Shown here: positions 30,475 through 36,919 of the stretch, in pieces
Numbering within the stretch: the stretch's first letter is position 1
How the letters are laid out: every line of letters starts with the position of its first letter
Origin: Streptomyces sp. Isolate_45
GTDB taxonomy: Bacteria > Actinomycetota > Actinomycetes > Streptomycetales > Streptomycetaceae
Length of the DNA stretch: 36,919 bases
NCBI RefSeq assembly: GCF_024721315.2
Contig: NZ_JANFAK020000086.1
Location: 1-36,919 of the forward strand
Direction of reading: 5' to 3'
Notes under the pieces: generated by a model
What the model was told of the DNA's origin: nothing
The model's input: only the letters and a program-made list of their open reading frames with translations
The model's database searches: none
Program-made: the position numbers and the translations under genes

Positions 30475-32658
30475 GTGCGCACCGAGGACGTCCTGGCCGC
30501 CATCGCCACGGGCCTGTGGCGATGGGACAACGCCTCCGGGAAGGTCACGCTCGACGGCGAGGCCGCCCGGCTGCTCGGGCTGCCCGCCGAGCCCGTCGTG
30601 CTGCCCGAGGTCGCCGTGCGGTCGCGGTTCCATCCGGTGGACTGGAACGAGATCAACGGCATCGTCACCCTCGCGGTCGCCGAGGACACCCTCGCGGAGG
30701 CCCGCCTGCGGATCATGGACGAGGACGGGCGGGTCCTGCGCACCGTGCGCAGCCGCTCGAAACCGGTGGAGCGCCGCACCCCCGGGGGCCGGGTCGACTA
30801 CGAGCTGATCGGCACCATCCAGGAGATCGCCGAGCCGCAGCCCGGCACGACCGCCGTGCACACCCCGATCACGGGCGACTGGCGGCGCTCCCGAGAGGCG
30901 TTCCTGCTGGACGCCGGCCGGGCGCTGGCCGAGGCGCGCTCCACGTCGGAGGTGCTCCGGGTGGCGGCCTCGCTGTCCATGCCGGGGTTCAACCCGGACG
31001 GGCTGGCGGTCTTCGGGGTCGAGGGCGACCGGCTGTCGGTCATCGGGCACCACGGGCACGGTTCCGGGGAGGAGGGCCCCTTCACCGACATGGGCCTGGA
31101 GACGGCCTACCCGGCCGCCGAGGTGGTCCGGACCGGGCGGGCGATCTACCTGCCGACCCCCGAGGACTACAAACGGCGCTTTCCGGCCGCCTGGCCGCTC
31201 GCCCAGCGGTTCGGCAGGGTCTCCTGGGCCTTCCTCCCGCTGATCGTCGCCGGACGCACCATGGGGGCCTGGATGGCCGCCTTCAAGCACCCGGTGTCCT
31301 TCTCGCCCGACGAGCGGTCCGTGTTGACGACGGTGGCCCGGATGCTGGCCCAGGCCCTCCAGCGGGCGGGTGTGACCGAATCGGAGCGGGAACTCACGAC
31401 GGGGCTCCAGCGGTCGATGATGCCGCAGCTCGGTCCGGAGGTACCCGGGATGACGATCGCGGCCCGCTACGTCCCGACCGGCGGCGGGCTCCAGGTCGGC
31501 GGCGACTGGTACGACATGATCCCGCTGCCCTCGGGCCGCTTCGCGCTGGTGATCGGCGACGTCCAGGGGCACGACGTACGGGCCGCCGGGCTGATGGGAC
31601 AGCTCCGGATCGCCGTGCGGGCGTACGCCTCGGAGGGCCACCGGCCGGACGCCGTGCTGTCGCGGGCCTCCCGCTTCCTCGCCGGGCTGTGTTCCTCGCA
31701 GGAGCGCGAGGAGGACGCCGGCCAGGACCTCGGGCCGCGCTTCGCGACCTGCCTGTACGTGGAGTGCGACCCGCAGACGGGAACGCTGGAGGTGGCCCGC
31801 GCCGGCCACCCCGATCCGGCCGTCCGGATGGCCGACGGCACGGTACTGCTGCGGCCGACGGCGGGCGGGCTGCCGCTCGGGATCGTCCCGGACACCGACT
31901 ACCCGACGACCCGGTTCGTCCTGGAGCCCGGCGAGACGATGATGCTGTGCACCGACGGGCTCATCGAGACCGGCGGGCACGACCACGACACGGGCTGGGC
32001 CCGGCTGCGGGCGATCCTGGAGTCCGAGCCCGCCCGGCCGGCGGGCGGCGACGCGACCGCCCCCGGTCCGGCGCACCTGGAACGGATGGCGGACCTCCTG
32101 GTCCAGGCGGTGCACGGGCCGTCCTCCCACCACACCACGGGGCCGCTCGCGGACCGCCGCGAGGACGACATAGCGGTGGTGCTGCTGTGCCGCGAGGGCT
32201 CGGGCTGCGGCTGCGGCACCCCGCCGGTGCACCCGGCGCGGGCCTCCCGGCGCACGATGCTGACCGTGGCCCAGGCGGAGCCCGGGCGGATCGCGGGGGC
32301 CCGCCGGCAGATCCAGGAGTTCCTGCACGACTGGGCGGACCCGGACCAGGTGGACTCGGCGGTGCTGATGGTCTCCGAGATGGTGACGAACGTGCTGGTG
32401 CACACCGACGGCGACGCGCTGCTGGTCGCCGAGGCGGCGGGCGACCCGGGCACCCGGCGGCTGCGCGTCGAGGTGGCCGACGGGAGCGACGAGCTGCCCC
32501 ACAAGCGGCAGCCCGGTGAGATGGCGTCGAGCGGGCGCGGAGTGCTGCTCATGGAGATGCTGGCCGACGTCTGGGGCGTCGACCCGAGGGGCGAGGGCAA
32601 GTCGATCTGGTTCGAGTTGCACGAACGGTCCAAGCCGGAAGCCGACCCGCTCGACTGA
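30475..32658 (+). CDS. PAS-GAF-PP2C(SpoIIE)-HATPase multidomain phosphatase
   Basis: 727 aa from the GTG at 30475; the ATG at 30454 is an alternative. The domains in order are: PAS-like (~1-110, GLWRWDNASGKVTLDGEAA), GAF (~135-300, RSTSEVLRVAA to FSPDERSVLTTVARM), PP2C/SpoIIE phosphatase (~315-575) and HATPase_c_2 (~600-715). The phosphatase has metal Asp residues in GGDWYDMIPL, IGDVQGHDVRAA, CTDGLIETGG and REDDIAVVLL. The ATPase has N-box SEMVTNVLVHT and GRGVLLMEMLADVWG. Such proteins act in partner-switching networks by dephosphorylating STAS anti-anti-sigma factors, with the ATPase acting as kinase or anti-sigma unit. A TAAAGA -10-like box (30462-30467) seven bases before the GTG suggests a leaderless mRNA. 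Confidence 0.93.
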   Translation: MRTEDVLAAIATGLWRWDNASGKVTLDGEAARLLGLPAEPVVLPEVAVRSRFHPVDWNEINGIVTLAVAEDTLAEARLRIMDEDGRVLRTVRSRSKPVERRTPGGRVDYELIGTIQEIAEPQPGTTAVHTPITGDWRRSREAFLLDAGRALAEARSTSEVLRVAASLSMPGFNPDGLAVFGVEGDRLSVIGHHGHGSGEEGPFTDMGLETAYPAAEVVRTGRAIYLPTPEDYKRRFPAAWPLAQRFGRVSWAFLPLIVAGRTMGAWMAAFKHPVSFSPDERSVLTTVARMLAQALQRAGVTESERELTTGLQRSMMPQLGPEVPGMTIAARYVPTGGGLQVGGDWYDMIPLPSGRFALVIGDVQGHDVRAAGLMGQLRIAVRAYASEGHRPDAVLSRASRFLAGLCSSQEREEDAGQDLGPRFATCLYVECDPQTGTLEVARAGHPDPAVRMADGTVLLRPTAGGLPLGIVPDTDYPTTRFVLEPGETMMLCTDGLIETGGHDHDTGWARLRAILESEPARPAGGDATAPGPAHLERMADLLVQAVHGPSSHHTTGPLADRREDDIAVVLLCREGSGCGCGTPPVHPARASRRTMLTVAQAEPGRIAGARRQIQEFLHDWADPDQVDSAVLMVSEMVTNVLVHTDGDALLVAEAAGDPGTRRLRVEVADGSDELPHKRQPGEMASSGRGVLLMEMLADVWGVDPRGEGKSIWFELHERSKPEADPLD

Positions 32659-32695
32659 CCCGGGTCGGCGCCGATCACCGTGGTTCGATACAGCG

Positions 32696-33754
32696 GTGCC
32701 GACTCCCCTGCTGCCCGAGGCCGTGCGGCGGCTCGCCGCCTGGTGTGCCGTGGTCCTGCTCGCCACCGCCGTGCTCGCCGTCGTCGTGTGGATTTGCGTC
32801 GTCCTCCGGACCGTCGTCACGCCCGTGCTGCTCGCCGTGCTCGGGACGGCCCTGCTCGGGCCGACGCACCGGCGGCTGATCGGCATGGGGGTCAACCGTT
32901 CGCTCGCGGCGGCGCTGACCTGCCTCGCCGTGGTCGGGGTGGTCGGCGGCGCCTCGTACGTGGTCGTCCTCGCGCTCGTCAGGACGGGCGACCAGATCCT
33001 GACCTCGCTCCAGCAGGCCGGCCGGAGCCTCGCGGAGCACTTCGGGGCGGTGGGCACCTCGGTGGAGGACGTCGCGAAGAACTCGCGGGACCTGATCGCG
33101 AAGTTCGGCGGGACGGCGGCCTCCGGGGTGCTTTCCGGGATCGGCGTGGTGGCGACCCTGCTGGCGACGGCCCTGCTCGCGCTCGTGCTGATCTTCTTCT
33201 TCCTGCGCGACTCCGACCGGGCCGTGGGCACCCTGCGCTCGATGGTCCCGAGCCGCTCGGGGGACCTGATGGAGGCGATGGGCCGGCGCGCGTTCGTGGC
33301 CGTCGAGGGGTTCATGCGCGGGACCACCCTCGTCGCGCTCGTCGACGCCGTGCTGATCGGCGTCGGCCTGCTGGTCCTCCGGGTGCCGGGGGCAGCGGGT
33401 CTGGCCGCCCTGGTGTTCGTGACGGCCTACATCCCCTACCTCGGCGCCTTCCTGTCGGGCGCGGTGGCGGTCCTCGTCGCCCTCGCCGACCGGGGCTGGG
33501 TCATCGCCCTGTGGGTGCTCGGCGTGGTGCTGGTGGTCCAGATGATCGAGGGGTACGTCCTCCAGCCGATGGTGCAGAGCCGCACGGTGCAGATGCACCC
33601 GGCGGTGGTCATGCTGGCCATCACGGCCGGGGCGAGCGTCGCCGGGATCCTCGGCATGCTCCTCGCGGTGCCGCTGACGGCGGCGGCCTTCGGGGTGGTG
33701 TCCGAGCTACGGGCCCGGTACGGGGCGCCGGCGCCCGGCCCGGCGGGCGCATAA
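32696..33754 (+). CDS. AI-2E family transporter (YhhQ/PerM-like permease)
   Basis: 352 aa with a GTG start. The family layout is complete: a pair of N-terminal helices (AAWCAVVLLATAVLAVVVW and TVVTPVLLAVLGTALL), a third helix, a helical insert (about 95-150), then four or five more helices. The conserved PYLGAFLSGAVAVLVAL, EGYVLQPMVQSRTVQMHP and ILGMLLAVPLTAAAFGV segments are present. Members are named for TqsA (AI-2 export) but most have other or unknown substrates, including Na+/H+ exchange. It is 37 bp downstream of the phosphatase gene and may be co-transcribed; no SD is visible. Confidence 0.92.
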   Translation: MPTPLLPEAVRRLAAWCAVVLLATAVLAVVVWICVVLRTVVTPVLLAVLGTALLGPTHRRLIGMGVNRSLAAALTCLAVVGVVGGASYVVVLALVRTGDQILTSLQQAGRSLAEHFGAVGTSVEDVAKNSRDLIAKFGGTAASGVLSGIGVVATLLATALLALVLIFFFLRDSDRAVGTLRSMVPSRSGDLMEAMGRRAFVAVEGFMRGTTLVALVDAVLIGVGLLVLRVPGAAGLAALVFVTAYIPYLGAFLSGAVAVLVALADRGWVIALWVLGVVLVVQMIEGYVLQPMVQSRTVQMHPAVVMLAITAGASVAGILGMLLAVPLTAAAFGVVSELRARYGAPAPGPAGA

Positions 33755-33829
33755 CCGCAGGTCGGACAGCCGATCTGAGGGGTCGTCCGTTCCCGCTCTA
33801 GCATGTGAGGTGTCTCACCCACCGGGATT

Positions 33830-33858
33830 TTGCCCTCCCGTTACCCGATGATTACGAT
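33830..33858 (+). promoter_or_regulatory. promoter of the RiPP-cluster LuxR gene
   Basis: -35 TTGCCC (33830-33835), 17-bp spacer, -10 TACGAT (33853-33858). The start is expected near 33865. The surrounding DNA is noticeably more AT-rich than the contig average. Confidence 0.65.
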
Positions 33859-33904
33859 CGCATTTCGAACAGTCCATCGGGGGAGAGTGACTGCTTTGCG
33901 CACC

Positions 33905-34318
33905 ATGGAATCCGAGCGCACGTCCACCGCCACTCAAGTGCCTGACCAGCACGCCGAGTTGACGGAAATGGACGCACACGGCACGGGAAACTGCGACTGC
34001 GCGCAGCTGCGCGGCGCCGTCCACGATCCACGGGGGATCGGGACGCTCACCGGGCGCGAGCGCCAAGTGCTCGCACTGCTCGGCCACGGCATGCCCAACC
34101 GGCTCATCGCCCGGCAACTGGGCGTCGTCGAACGGACCGCGAAGGCCCACGTGGCCAGCATCGTGGACAAGCTCGGCGTCAGTTCCCGGCTCGAAGCCGC
34201 GCTGATGGCCCACCTGCACCACCCGCTCATCTGCACGGGGCACGTTGTCCCGAAGGACACCTCACCAAGGGACAACTCCCCAAGGGCCAATATCCGTACG
34301 GCTGCCCACGGTTGTTGA
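33905..34318 (+). CDS. LuxR-type HTH regulator, RiPP cluster-situated
   Basis: 137 aa from the ATG at 33905; the in-frame GTG at 33887 and TTG at 33896 are possible, given GGGGGAG at 33879-33885. The N-terminal ~45 residues are unstructured and include two nearby Cys (CDCAQL). The C-terminal HTH is a clear GerE/LuxR domain: LTGRERQVLALLGHGMPNRL, IARQLGVVERTAKAHVASIV, DKLGVSSRLEAALMAHLH. There is no receiver domain, so it is a stand-alone regulator. It lies 56 bp upstream of the precursor-peptide gene on the same strand and probably controls or is co-transcribed with the RiPP operon. The tail after residue 113 is Pro/Ser-rich. Confidence 0.85.
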   Translation: MESERTSTATQVPDQHAELTEMDAHGTGNCDCAQLRGAVHDPRGIGTLTGRERQVLALLGHGMPNRLIARQLGVVERTAKAHVASIVDKLGVSSRLEAALMAHLHHPLICTGHVVPKDTSPRDNSPRANIRTAAHGC

Positions 34319-34374
34319 CTGAGGAACGTCCGCCGGAACGACAGGCGGGCGTTTCCAATGATCCGGAGAGCACA

Positions 34375-34560
34375 ATGCAGAAGATCGAGAACGTCAGCAT
34401 CATGGAGCTCGTCGGTGGCTTCGAGGCCTACGCCGACGCCGCCGAGCTGAACTTCGAGGCGTCGGCCGACGCCCCGGCGATCACGCCGACCCTCACCACC
34501 ATCGCCTACACCAAGGCGAGCGTCGCGGCGACCGCCGCGTCCGTCAAGTGGGGCTGCTGA
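34375..34560 (+). CDS. RiPP precursor peptide with C-terminal WGC (class V lanthipeptide/AviCys type)
   Basis: 61 aa; the ATG follows CGGAGAG. The N-terminal ~30 residues form an acidic, helical leader (IENVSIMELVGGFEAYADA). A Pro/Thr segment APAITPTLTT follows, and then a Ser/Thr/Ala-rich core ending ASVAATAASVKWGC. The only cysteine is the last residue. Ser56 is five residues before it, the spacing used for aminovinyl-cysteine rings in thioamitides and cacaoidin. The neighbouring cysteine decarboxylase would supply the oxidised C-terminal thioenol. Thr37, 39, 41, 42, 46 and 53 and Ser49 are candidates for dehydration. The leader cleavage site is not obvious. The coding of a peptide here is nearly certain; the exact RiPP class is inferred. 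Confidence 0.88.
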   Translation: MQKIENVSIMELVGGFEAYADAAELNFEASADAPAITPTLTTIAYTKASVAATAASVKWGC

Positions 34561-34598
34561 ACCAGCAGTAGGGGCGGCCGGTAACGGCTGATCCGAGC

Positions 34599-34629
34599 GG
34601 TCCTGGGCGCGAGCAAGGCGCCCAGGACC
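34599..34629 (+). terminator. hairpin between precursor gene and biosynthetic genes
   Basis: Perfect 12-bp arms GGTCCTGGGCGC (34599-34610) and GCGCCCAGGACC (34618-34629) with loop GAGCAAG, 39 bp after the precursor stop. Such partial terminators after precursor genes keep peptide mRNA in excess over enzyme mRNA. The ~90 bp that follow lead to the GGAGG of the next gene. Confidence 0.8.
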
Positions 34630-34719
34630 GCCGCAGCCCCATGTCCCGGGCAGTACCCGGGCCGGGCACCGCCCATTGTTTCCTGCCCTTCCCCTTCCGC
34701 GACTCCCGGAGGTGCGGCG

Positions 34720-35685
34720 ATGAGCCGCAGCGTCTCTGTTCTCCTGCCCATGGTCCCGACCCGCGCGGAGCAGGCGGCGCCGTTCGCCGCGTTCGTCCAG
34801 TGGCGCGGAGCACGGGCACTGTGGCACGGACAGGCGCTCCTCAACGAACAGCACCAGATCCTCGCGCAGTTGAGCGGAATGGGGCTGGGCGTCCCCTTCG
34901 GGATCGGTGTCTCGCTGATGCCGCTGCGCCATCCCGTACAGGCCGCCATCGAGGCCCGCACCCTCGCCGCGGCGTCCGGCCACCCGATCACCGCCGGATT
35001 CGGCCCCGGGGCACGCGTCCTCCAGGAAATGGTGCTCGGCGAGCCCTACGGGAGCCCGCTGACCGCCTGCCGCGAATACCTGAACATCGTCCGCGGACTG
35101 CTCGACGGCGACGAGGTCGACCAGCGCGGAACCTACTTCTCCTACACCGGCGCCCTCCCGCCCGCGCCCGCACCCCGCGTCGAGGTGGGACTCGGCGTGC
35201 TGCGGCCCGGCATGGCCCGGCTCGCCGGCGGGACCGCCGACGTGGCGATCACCTGGCTCACCCCGCCGGCGTACGTGCGCGACGTCATCGTCCCCGCGCT
35301 GCGCGAGGGCGCCGAGGCCGCGGGCCGGCCCGTGCCGCGCGTCGTGTCCGTCGTCCCCATGGCCGCCGCGGCCGACGGCAGGGACCCCCTGACCGTCCTC
35401 GCCGCAGGCAGCTCCGACCACTTCGCCGCACCCCACTACCGGGACATGCTGACCCGCGCCGGCGTCACGGTCGACACCGAGAACCCGGCGGCCACCGCCG
35501 CGAGCCTCCTCGCCGCGGGCGGGGCCCTCACCGGCGACGCCGCGGACATCGCCGCGGGCGTCGCCGCCTTCCACGCGGCGGGCGTCGACGAGGTGGTCCT
35601 CAACAACGCCGGCCTCGGCAGGCTGGAGGGCCCTCGGGCCGTACTGCGCGACCTGGACGCGCTGTTCACCGGAAACGGGTGGTGA
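34720..35685 (+). CDS. LLM class (F420/flavin-dependent) oxidoreductase of the RiPP cluster
   Basis: 321 aa; the ATG follows GGAGG. It is a bacterial-luciferase-like TIM barrel: strand 1 VSVLLPMVPTRAEQ, LGVPFGIGVSLMPLRHPVQAAIEARTLAAASG, the substrate/F420-side ITAGFGPGARVLQEMVLG, YLNIVRGLLDGDEVDQRGTYF, and the late strand VDEVVLNNAG. Class V lanthipeptide clusters carry an LLM-family F420-dependent reductase (LxmJ in lexapeptide) that reduces dehydroalanine to D-Ala. This gene directly follows the precursor, and its peptide has many Ser/Thr, so the same role is inferred. Its stop overlaps the next start (GTGA). Confidence 0.88.
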   Translation: MSRSVSVLLPMVPTRAEQAAPFAAFVQWRGARALWHGQALLNEQHQILAQLSGMGLGVPFGIGVSLMPLRHPVQAAIEARTLAAASGHPITAGFGPGARVLQEMVLGEPYGSPLTACREYLNIVRGLLDGDEVDQRGTYFSYTGALPPAPAPRVEVGLGVLRPGMARLAGGTADVAITWLTPPAYVRDVIVPALREGAEAAGRPVPRVVSVVPMAAAADGRDPLTVLAAGSSDHFAAPHYRDMLTRAGVTVDTENPAATAASLLAAGGALTGDAADIAAGVAAFHAAGVDEVVLNNAGLGRLEGPRAVLRDLDALFTGNGW

Positions 35686-36392
35686 CCGCCGTGACCGAGC
35701 AGAACACGGACACCGGCCCCGCCGACGCCACCTCACGTACCGGCGCCGCCGCGCGTACCGGGGCCGCCGCAGCCCCCGAGGCCACCGCGCCCGCCGCGCC
35801 CACCGCGCCCGTCGGGCTCGGGTTCACCCGGCTCCTCCTCATCGCCACCGGCTCCGTCTCCGCCGCCGAACTGCCTTCCTGGATAGCCTGGTTGCGCGCC
35901 ACGCACCCCGAGCTGGAGATCCAGACCGTCCTCACCCGCAGCGCGCAGCGCTTCGTCACCCGCGAGTCCCTCAACCTGCTCACGGGCCGCCGCACCATGG
36001 TCGACGCCTGGCCTGAGGAACCCGTCCTGCGCGCCCCGCACGTCGACCTGACCGCATGGGCCGAGGCCGTACTCGTCCACCCCTCGACGTTCTCGTACAC
36101 CGCCCGCCTCGCGCTCGGCCTCGCCGACAGCCCGTCGCTGCTCACCGCGCAGTGCACGGCGGCGCCCGTCGCCGTCGCGCCCGCGCTGCCGCCCGGCGGC
36201 GTCCGCAGCCACGCCTACCGCCGCCACGTCGAGTCCCTCGCGGAGCGCCCCAACTGCGTCGTCGTCCCGCCGGTGCCCGCGCTCAGCCTCACCACCGGGC
36301 GCACCGACAGTTGGGCCGCGGCCCCGCTGCCCGAGGTGCTCGACGCCCTGGCCGCGCTGCACCACCGCCTCACCGCGGAGCCGACGCCGTGA
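35682..36392 (+). CDS. flavoprotein cysteine decarboxylase (LanD/HFCD family)
   Basis: 236 aa from the GTG at 35682, which overlaps the previous stop by four bases; GTG 35691 is an alternative. A disordered Ala/Thr/Pro-rich N-terminus of ~45 residues precedes the HFCD Rossmann-like fold: LLLIATGSVSAAELPSWIAWL (FMN phosphate loop), VLTRSAQRFVTRESL, the active-site His in RAPHVDLTAWAEAVLVHPST, and FSYTARLALGLADS in place of the PASANT motif region. Members decarboxylate the C-terminal Cys of a peptide to a thioenol that closes AviCys/AviMeCys rings. The precursor ends in Cys, in full agreement. EpiD, CypD, TvaF and LxmD are the relevant relatives (family knowledge). Confidence 0.88.
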   Translation: MTAVTEQNTDTGPADATSRTGAAARTGAAAAPEATAPAAPTAPVGLGFTRLLLIATGSVSAAELPSWIAWLRATHPELEIQTVLTRSAQRFVTRESLNLLTGRRTMVDAWPEEPVLRAPHVDLTAWAEAVLVHPSTFSYTARLALGLADSPSLLTAQCTAAPVAVAPALPPGGVRSHAYRRHVESLAERPNCVVVPPVPALSLTTGRTDSWAAAPLPEVLDALAALHHRLTAEPTP

Positions 36393-36866
36393 GCGCCGCC
36401 CCGAACGCCGGGCCGGGCGGAGAGGTGCCGGACCCGGTCGTCGTCGACGCCTACGCCACCGGCCTGCTCGCCACCACCGTCACCGCCCTGCCCGACGGCG
36501 GCCACCACTGGCTGCGCCGGCCCGGTCCGCGGGCCCCGGAACCCTTCACCCCGGTCACCGCCCGCCTGCGGGCACTCGTGGAGCGGGCCTCCGCCGCCCC
36601 CGGCACCCGCCTGCTGATGGGCACGGCGGCGCCGGACGGCGCCCGGACGTACGCCGCTCCCGGCCCGTACTCCGTGGCCCACCGGCTCATCGCCGGCGGG
36701 GGCCCGCACGCCGTCCCCGGCGGCCCGCGCGCGCTGCACGACACCCTCCGGGAGGTCGGCGCGCTGCTCGCCGCGCTGCACGCCACACCCGTCCCCGAGG
36801 AGGCCCGCCGGCCCGCGCGGGCCGCCGTCCGACTGCACGCCTGGCTGTCGGGGAGCACGACCGCCG
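36389..36866 (+). CDS. RiPP-cluster kinase(APH)-like protein, truncated by contig end
   Basis: The GTG at 36389 overlaps the decarboxylase stop by four bases. About 159 genuine residues are present before adapter-derived sequence begins at 36868. The readable part has a GLLATTVTALPDGGHHWLRR start and an AHRLIAGGG segment. It then has HDTLREVGALLAALHATPVP followed by AAVRLHAWLSG, a pattern typical of the hinge and helical region of aminoglycoside-phosphotransferase-like kinases in thioamitide and class V lanthipeptide clusters (for example LxmK and TvaC types). The catalytic HxD and DFG-like motifs would lie beyond the break. The frame remains open to the last base, but residues after ~159 are artificial. 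Confidence 0.65.
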
Positions 36867-36867
36867 C

Positions 36868-36919
36868 GATCGGAAGATCCTCGTGTAGTGGCATAATGTT
36901 TGAAGAAATTTTTATATCT
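36868..36919. other. sequencing-adapter-like, non-genomic contig end
   Basis: GATCGGAAGATCCTCGTGTA (36868-36887) matches 18 of 20 bases of the start of the Illumina read-through adapter (GATCGGAAGAGCGTCGTGTA). The following 32 bases are ~70% A/T, unlike anything else in this >70% G+C contig. This is most simply an untrimmed adapter plus low-quality read tail. Confidence 0.85.

Noticed and set aside
36886..36919. Genuine AT-rich horizontally acquired DNA at the right end
   Set aside because: It starts with adapter-like sequence and is only 52 bp long, so technical origin is much more likely.
1..36919. tRNA or rRNA genes
   Set aside because: I saw no cloverleaf with a GTTCRA-type T-loop and matching acceptor ends, and no rRNA-like sequence.

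Overview
The window is high-GC DNA with strong third-position GC bias, frequent GTG starts and short 4-nt gene overlaps, which together indicate a Streptomyces chromosome. It appears to be one whole draft contig. Its first bases sit in a 17-bp tandem repeat, and its last ~52 bases (36868-36919) are AT-rich and begin with a degraded Illumina adapter. Four copies of the Streptomyces ParB site GTTTCACGTGAAAC (centres near 4253, 8576, 17598 and 24114), together with aspS and its neighbours, place the segment in the origin-proximal core of the chromosome.

Layout. 1-5900: a TOBE-domain HTH regulator, a DsbA/FrnE-type thiol oxidoreductase divergent from a large LuxR (LAL) regulator, the first parS, and a DHA2-type MFS exporter. 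5900-10050: a membrane-anchored alpha/beta hydrolase divergent from a GNAT-PaaX pair (with an operator-like palindrome between them), the second parS, a SigB/SigF-type sigma factor with its own SigB-like promoter, and a convergent RsbW-like ATPase. 10360-12914: a class III aminotransferase and urate oxidase. 13011-15125: a cobalamin-riboswitch-controlled CbtB-CbtA cobalt transporter with a small His-containing membrane protein, flanked by a histidine-phosphatase-like protein that lacks catalytic His residues. 15135-18500: a decayed multicopper oxidase, a PucR-type regulator, a secreted protein with parS inside its coding sequence, and small proteins. 18600-24100: a membrane protein, a FUSC-family exporter, a 600-bp repeat-rich island (G-quadruplex tract, 38-bp inverted repeat, 29/46-bp repeat array), then a lipoprotein-histidine kinase pair without a response regulator, and the fourth parS. 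24150-33760: a Tat-exported PhoX phosphatase with an upstream PHO box, a VWA-domain protein with a long Ala/Pro/Glu-rich region, aspS, a PAS-GAF-PP2C-HATPase (SpoIIE-like) protein and an AI-2E family permease.

33800-end: the start of a RiPP gene cluster. It has a LuxR-HTH regulator with a good promoter, a 61-aa precursor peptide ending in WGC with its only Cys at the C-terminus, a hairpin, an LLM/F420-type reductase, a LanD-like flavoprotein cysteine decarboxylase, and the 5' part of a kinase(APH)-like gene cut off by the contig end. The last three genes are coupled by GTGA overlaps. The set best matches the lexapeptide/cacaoidin type (class V lanthipeptides) or a relative between these, thioamitides and linaridins. 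This is the most novel part of the window.
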